A DNA stretch of 64,000 nucleotides from Tethya wilhelma (taxonomy: Eukaryota; Porifera; Demospongiae; Tethyida; Tethyidae), in contig CAXIPT010000004.1 in NCBI GenBank assembly GCA_964030475.1, positions 5,164,695 through 5,228,694 of the forward strand. Direction: 5' to 3'. Below, piece by piece: positions 1 to 64,000 of this stretch; position 1 is the first letter of the stretch, and each line of letters opens with the position of its first letter. Both the position numbers and the translations under genes were made by a program. The notes beneath the pieces were generated by a model. It was not told the origin of the DNA and searched no databases. It worked only from the letters and a program-made list of their open reading frames with translations.

Positions 1-586
1 TAAAAAAAAAAAAAAAAAAAAAAAAAGAAGGAAGAGGAGAATGAAATCGCACTGTTGTGGCTTCTCGCCAGCGCTCTCTCTCTCCAGAGTGTCCTAGAAA
101 CTTTCTACCACTTTTCTTGGTTAATATAGTAAGCAAACTGTCTGGAGGGAGCCTATTAAATGCATTTGAATGCCGCAAGTTAGTTTTCTTTTCCTGTATG
201 TTTATAAGCATGTCAATGCAGCCGACCCATTCCTACTCCAAGTATAGTAAAAATTTTATTAAAAATTAAAAGTGTAGGAATGGGCAGCTGCAGTGCTGTA
301 AAAAGCAAGGCAAGTCTCTGAATTTCGGCACATGACTATGTACTTGTATGGAGTATATAGCAAGCATATAGAATGTAGGTACACAGTAACTTATGAGAGT
401 TGGATACAAAAATGAAGTAGTCACGACTTGCCTTGTTACCTAGCTGGCTTTTTACAGCACTGCCCATTCCTACACTTCTAAAATTTTTACAATACTAGTT
501 CATTCACTTTAATTTTTAAACACCATGCAAGGTGCTGAATTGCATGGAGACAATCGCACAGCAGAGACTAGTCAGTCTCTATACAG
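1..586 (-). repeat. AB-type repeat fragments (A2 subfamily and B)
   Basis: Poly-A at 2-26, then about 40-240 matching the divergent A2 variant of the A module in reverse (also at 45121 and 48272). A B-like part at about 245-520 follows, with facing TAGGAATGGGC ends at 278 and 464. The rest of the A2 copy resumes at about 1851, so the LINE fragment between is an insertion. Confidence 0.65.
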
Positions 587-1850
587 TCAAAGTCAAAGTC
601 AAAGTTTAATCGAATCAGCCCATGTGGACACGACAAGTACAAAACCTAAGTATGAAACATGCACCTGAATTTAGATAAAATTTCCAAATTAAGATTACTG
701 ATCATGTTCAATAAATCTGAGCTGTCAAAAGATGAGTTTGGCAAGTGCAGCTCTTCTTGGTGACTAGCGAGAACGTGCTCCAGCATAGTATCTTCCTTCA
801 GTGCCTCAATCTCACAAAGGTGGCATGGCTGCTTTCCTCTTCCATGATGGCTCATTGCCCTACTGAGCATCTGCAGCCCTAGAATAGTCTTCTGTCCAAG
901 ACTGAGAGAGTGGTCCCACAGCTTAGCCCATCCAGGATGCTCCGCCACCTTTGCAATCATAGGAGCCTTCTCCGCACACCTTTCCAACAGCAACCTCTTG
1001 TCCACTCCAATCATTCTCTTCTTCATCTCCCTCAAACAGCATCCTTCTTTGCTGATGATCATTTCAGTGAAGTCTGTTCCAAAGCTCTCCTCCAGTTCCC
1101 TGCACTCTCTAACCAAACATAATGAATCCACACCTCCACACATAGCTAACATCACACTTCCACTCAAGCAGCTGGCGTCTTTGTCCATCACTCTTTTCAA
1201 GAAACCTAGTTTCCTCAGCAAGATTCTGCACTTCATAGTGGGAACGTCAAGGGCAGTGGCAGCTGCAGTGTTGGAGTGATGCTTTGGCCACTTCAAAACC
1301 CTCTTGATCAGCTCTCCTTGGAATCTTTCCAACCTCTGCAAAAGGGTCTCTGTCAGAATCCAGTTCTCTGCACCATAGAGGAGCACAGGCATGACACAGG
1401 TCTCGATTACCTCTCTGGAGGATAAGGGACTGATATCACCCTGGAAGGCTCCGATGCTTCCAAAGTGGAAGAACGCTCGCCGTGCTTTCTGTAAATTCTC
1501 TTCCACCGACCGAGAAGCAGAGAGATCTCCTTTCCACCAGTAGCCGAGACACTTCCCAACATCACCAGCTGGTATCACTGACCCATCAACCACACATTCT
1601 GGAGCAGGAACAGAGTGTTGTGTTGAGAATAACACAATTTCACATTTACTGACATTGAGCCTTAAAAGATTCTGGTCAGCAAACTCTTTCACCAACTCGA
1701 CCTGCTGATGTAACGATGCTTCACTAGTAGCCAGCGTCCTGATGTCGTCTGCATGGAGGAAACCACCAGCATAGAAGTTGTTGACAGTGAGACCCACACC
1801 CGAAGCCTGGAGCTGCCTGAGAAGAGGATCCATCACCAGCAGGAAAAGCA
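587..1850 (-). pseudogene. 5'-truncated LINE: reverse transcriptase C-terminal part
   Basis: The minus-strand ORF (stop near 646, open to about 1850) gives LLFLLVMDPLLRQL, then FLHADDIRTLATS. HADD matches the catalytic YADD/FADD box of non-LTR reverse transcriptases. A thumb region follows, and a C-terminal CHLC...H...SH zinc-binding motif near the end. Beyond the stop, the 3' end finishes in a short (TTTGAC)n tail at 587-605. The 5' part (endonuclease, most of the RT fingers) is missing, as usual for LINE insertions. The 396-residue frame is intact, so the copy is fairly young. It sits inside an A2 repeat. Confidence 0.85.
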
Positions 1851-2110
1851 GGTGTGCGCATGCGCATTATATATGCCAAAACACGTGGTCTATTGACAAC
1901 CTTTACCTACATCAAATGGCTAAATAAAAAGTACAATATTTTATATCGAGAGTTCCAAAGCTGCCTAGATTTTGTTTGCTGCCTTTTCGCCAGCAAATGA
2001 GTACAAAAGGACGTACTAAAGATGAAATGAAGTCTCACTATATGTCAAAGTTGGCTCAATGCCTTTCAAGTGTTTGTCTGGAAATCGTGTTCAGTCAATG
2101 GCCCAAGAGT
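1851..2110 (-). repeat. A2 repeat, remainder after LINE insertion
   Basis: Contains the palindromic TGCGCATGCGCA, the CACGTGGTCTATTGAC segment and the TTTTGTTTGCTGCCTTTTCG segment found in the A2 copy near 45480-45640, in reverse orientation. Confidence 0.65.
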
Positions 2111-2366
2111 CCATATGATGTCACGCGGCATGCCAGGCTGACCATACACATTTCCTGTAACAGGCCACAAAACCACAAAACCATTCATGTGTTGTGCAGG
2201 TGTTGCTTCTATGCTCTAGTGCTGTAAAATTTATTTTTAGGACATGCATTATTCCCTTATATGGATACAACAAGTACCTGATCTTCTCATTGTTCATCAG
2301 GTCGTCTAAATCTATTTTTTTTTTTACTTGCTATAGTCTGCAATCACTCCGTGGAAGCATATAGCA
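2111..2366 (+). other. Region upstream of the receptor start codon
   Basis: The chosen ATG at 2367 has a purine at -3 and G at +4, and is followed by a hydrophobic stretch. A strong acceptor-like pyrimidine tract ending in TATAG lies at 2317-2336, and the frame is open from 2337 to the ATG, so a 5' non-coding or short coding exon could lie upstream. An in-frame TAG overlaps that acceptor. No TATA box is convincingly visible. Confidence 0.4.
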
Positions 2367-60527
<58,161 letters not shown>

Positions 60528-60594
60528 GTAAGTAATAATAATTATATTGTAACTACATGTGTAATGTGCCTGAATGCACACGTTGTAACAAGTG

Positions 60595-61627
60595 AGTATT
60601 GTAGGAGTGGGCAGTGCGGTAAAAAGTATTGGAACAATTAAGGCATAGTTTTCACACATGACTACTTCATTTTTATACTTGATCCTCATTATGAATTTTC
60701 CAAATACTGTTGCAATAATCAGTACACAGATCGATAGTACTGTAGCTTATCATATATACGTATGCAGTAGTACGTATAGTAGGAATGGGCCGACTGTCCC
60801 ATAGACACCATACAAAATGTTGGCCACTATAAAAATCTAGTCAAACAAAATTAAACTTTCAAAGGTACTCAGAGGCTCTTTCTGACAGATTACCAACTGC
60901 ATACAAGGCCTAAAACTCACAAAAACTTTCCTCAGCACTAGTAGTGAGCGCTAGTGGGAAGCCACCATTGTGCCATTTTTGTTCTCCTAACGTACGTACG
61001 TACTTTCTAACTGACTTACTTGAAAAGCATTTTCAGGAAAACCAGAATGTGTTGAGCCAACTTTGACAGCACAAAGTAAGTTTTTTTCATGGGTAGTACA
61101 TTCCTTGATACTCATTTCAATCTCAAATAGCCCTATAAAGCTTTGAAACTTAGTGTATAAATTCATGTAGAGTAAACGATCAATTTTCGGTCGTCTCAAT
61201 TTTGGACGCCATTTCTGACTTGCCTGTAGATGCTATATTGCTTCGAGACTACTACCACAAGATAGCCCATGAAAAATTACCCAGGGTTGTGCAAACTTCA
61301 AGCCCCACCCACCTACTGTAAGGCTTCCTTGCACCGAAAAAGGAGTGTGTCCGAAAAAACGTAAAATCAGACAAAATTATCGAATTTTGAACGGCAGCTC
61401 CAAGAGACCTAAAAACTTATGCCAGAGCTGCCAAATCTGGAAATGAAGAAGTTCAGTCTTCCTACTACTCATATTCCAAGAGAGGGCCTAGTTGCAACTA
61501 GCACTGTCGCTATACTATCATACGTACGGTAGTACGTATAGTAGGAATGGGCCGACTGTCCCATAGACACAATACAAAATGTTGGCCACCATAATAATCT
61601 AGTCAAACAAAACTAGACCTTCAAAGT
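60595..61627 (+). repeat. B and A fragments after the last exon
   Basis: 60595-60690 B left end, 60757-61165 A module cut short, 61512-61627 A start ending at a single N (61628). Between, 61166-61510 is unassigned sequence without a long frame. This is where the missing kinase exon would be expected, but none is seen. Confidence 0.65.
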
Positions 61628-61689
61628 NAATAGCAAAATAATTATTAATCACAGATGCACCAAAGGATATCAAATTTGAAGCTGACCAG

Positions 61690-62106
61690 TGGAAAATAAA
61701 AAAAAAAAAAAAAAAAAAACCCAAAAAAACAAGGCATGTTATTTCGGCATATCACTACTTCATTTTTATTCTTTTATTCTTTTCTTCTTGTGAATGCAAT
61801 GATCAGTAAAATAGTACCATTATCTTATTGTTGCATTGGTTCAAATTCCTACTCATTAGTTGGCTAAGCTGTGGAATAAACTATAACAGACAGGCAGCTT
61901 AAACTGGACTGCTGGCCAAGAGCTTGGGCACAAAAAATGAAGTAGTCATGTACCGAAATTGAGACATATGCCTTGTTCCAATACTTTTAACGCACTGCCC
62001 ATTCCTACACTACTTATTTTTTTTTAAAATTACTTATCTACTTGTTCATTAATTTTACTTTTTTCAACACTACAGTGTCAGGCCCAAAGGGAGGAAGGGG
62101 AGGGAG

Positions 62107-62144
<38 letters not shown>

Positions 62145-62591
62145 AAGGGGGTGCATGTGCACCCCCCTTTTCAAGCAATAAGAACTAAGATTAAGGTACA
62201 ATCATAAAACATTTAAGTTATATTTATATATAATAGTTTCAAATCATGAAAGACACTCCAGAATGCACCAGAATTCACCTAAATTAGCCTAAATTAATTT
62301 GCAAAATTTTCTGAAGGGAGCATGCCCCTAGACTCCCTAGATTTTATATTTTTTTATGTGACACGTTTAGCAGTCAATATGCACCCCCCCTTCAAGAATC
62401 CTGGCTATGGGCCTGCTGTGTGGAAACCATGCACTGCATGCAGTTGGTAATCTGTCAGTAAGAGCCTCTTTTATTAATATTTTTTAGATTTAATTTTGTT
62501 TGACTACATTTTTGTAGTGTCTAACATTTTGTATCATGTCTATGGGACAGTCGGCCCAGTCCTATACTATACGTACTGCCATACGTATGAC
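61690..62591 (-). repeat. AB repeat copy 15, inverted, with nested hAT-like element
   Basis: B starts next to a poly-A patch at 61699-61718. A follows from about 62040 and ends ACGTACTGCCATACGTATGA. Interrupted at about 62080-62413. Confidence 0.7.
62080..62413. mobile_element. hAT-like nonautonomous element
   Basis: CAGGCCCAAAGGGAGG and GGCTATGGGCCTG ends. Interior includes a (GT)n run at 62109-62143 and GTGCATGTGCACCCCCC. GTGT lies at both edges, with no clean 8-bp duplication. Related in its CACCCCCC and ATCCTGGCTATG parts to the element at 3801. Confidence 0.55.
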
Positions 62592-63500
62592 AAGTAGTAA
62601 AAATTTGAAAAATTTAAAATAATAAACGTAGAAATGGGCAGTGCGGTAAAAAGTATTGGAACAAAGCATGACATTCATTGTCTCAATTTCGGCACATGAC
62701 TACTTCATTTATACTTAATTTGTATAGATCCTCTGAGTTATAACGTTGTCAATGCAACGCTCGAAATATCATAATATAGCTTATTATTGCATTCGTTTAG
62801 TTCCTGCTAATCAACTTGCCTAAGCACTGGAGCAAAGTTTAACAGACAGACAACTTAAACTGGCAAAGAGTTAAGCATAAAAAAAGAAATAGTCATGTGC
62901 TGAAATTGAAACAATGTGATGCCTTGTTCCAATACTTACTACCGCACTGCCCATTCCGAGGCTACGCTCATATTTTTTTGAAATTTTTACTACTTGTTCA
63001 TTTACTTTTTTCAACAGTACGGAGACTATCAGAGACTGCATGGTTAGTCTCTACAAAAAGCTGGAGTATATATAATAGCTAAAAGCACCAAGTATTGATT
63101 ATGCTAGAGCAGGCCAATGCGCATGCACATAATATTATCTTTGCATGTGATAGATAATGACCTTTGAACTCTATTTTCAAAGATGGCTGCATTTTAGTAC
63201 ATGAATTTATGTACTAAGTTTCAACACTTTCTAGTTTTTGTTTAGGGCTATTTATGACAAGTAGTAAAAATTTCAAAAAAATAAAGTGGTGTAGAAATGG
63301 GCAGTGCGGTAAAAAGCATTGGAACAAGGCATGTCTCAATTTCAGCATATGACTACTTCATTTTTGATTTATTCTTGATCCCTAATATGGATCCTTGGTG
63401 TCATAAATTCATGCATGCAATGATCTGTACTACTATAGTACCATATTTTATTGTTGCATTTGTTCAAATTTCTACCAATCAGTTGGCTAAGCAGTGAAGT
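62592..63500 (-). repeat. AB repeat copies 16 and 17, partial
   Basis: 62592-63250 is B plus most of A in reverse, cut off at 63250. A new B left end starts there (GACAAGTAGTAAAAATTTC) and is interrupted at 63497. Confidence 0.7.
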
Positions 63501-64000
63501 AACAGTCTATATGAACGCATCGTAATTGTGGGTGCGTCAATTTTTGCTGCTCTTCACGTCACGTAAAATTTTGCACTGAGCTTATTACGTCACGTAGTAC
63601 TAAACGCGCACATGCTAAATTATTCATAATTACATCATTGCAAACTACGTTGTCTGATGACATCTAAAGGAAGGCACATGGAAGAAAATAGGACCTTTTC
63701 AGGATTTTGCAACGGTATATCTCCTCCGTAGTTTTACCTGCATGCTTCTCACTTGGAATACTTGTGGTTCAGGATGGAATGTGCATGCACAGCAAGTCTT
63801 GTGAGCTAGAAAGACTTTACACATGGTTGCCCAAAAATTCTAAGTTACCACATCAAGGAAGTTCACTGAACATCACTCAGATAAAATTTGTGTATCTCCA
63901 GATAAGATTAGAGTATGGGCACAGAATAAGTTCTGCTAAAAGTACAGTGTTTTACAAGCAGCGTGGTGCTTTTTGTCTAATGTCAATAGCTCGAGATAAG
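63497..64000. other. Window end: possible nested element start
   Basis: CAGTCTATATGAACGCATCG at 63496 matches CAGTCTACACGAACGCATCC at 47308, both inside a B module at nearly the same place. This may be the terminus of another element whose far end is outside the window. No gene recognised to 64000. Confidence 0.45.

Noticed and set aside
61650..61700. DAPKDIKFEADQWK as the missing last receptor exon
   Set aside because: Follows a single N and lacks kinase C-lobe motifs. The frame from the CAG acceptor does not continue exon 26 meaningfully.

Overview
The window is AT-rich animal genomic DNA with spliced genes. A demosponge such as Amphimedon is the best guess, inferred from a receptor tyrosine kinase with a large adhesion-type ectodomain and from the repeat content. 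No species can be proven from the sequence alone.

Almost the whole window is one plus-strand gene. I can assemble 26 coding exons from 2367 to 60527, with reading frame and splice phase agreeing at every junction. Together they encode about 1,988 residues, and the 3' end (last part of the kinase C-lobe and tail) is missing. Predicted order: signal peptide, LDLa-like cysteine-rich region, short Cys-rich exon, IgGFc-binding-type domain, four Calx-beta domains (each made by two exons), NIDO domain, Ig-like domain, EGF, Sushi/CCP, one transmembrane helix, juxtamembrane exon, tyrosine kinase with an intact catalytic core. All introns up to the NIDO domain are phase 1, and the kinase introns are mixed. 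This suggests a shuffled ectodomain attached to an older kinase. I know of no described receptor with this architecture.

The introns are packed with mobile elements. The dominant one is an unclassified composite repeat of about 1 kb (here called AB: an A module of about 0.6 kb followed by a B module with terminal inverted repeats of about 115 bp). It occurs over a dozen times and is often the target of other insertions. Other elements include a 2.86-kb pogo-like DNA transposon (52093-54948) with intact transposase, a Ulp1-like protease ORF and a HIRAN-like ORF, plus a 207-bp MITE with the same ends; a MULE-like element with a 9-bp target duplication; hAT-like elements; three elements with 4-bp duplications; two SINE copies; relics of LINEs, a Penelope-like element and a Gypsy integrase; and an iterated-palindrome MITE pair.

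Layout: 1-2366 repeats and a LINE 3' fragment; 2367-11010 exons 1-3 with a recent 1.8-kb tandem duplication in intron 2; 11011-19274 intron 3 with LINE relic and other elements; 19275-28932 exons 4-9; 28933-39707 a 10.8-kb intron splitting Calx-beta domain 3; 39708-48779 exons 10-15; 48780-55111 an intron holding the pogo-like transposon; 55112-60527 exons 16-26; 60528-64000 repeats with no recognised exon. One 145-base N run and four single Ns mark assembly joins, mostly at repeat breakpoints.
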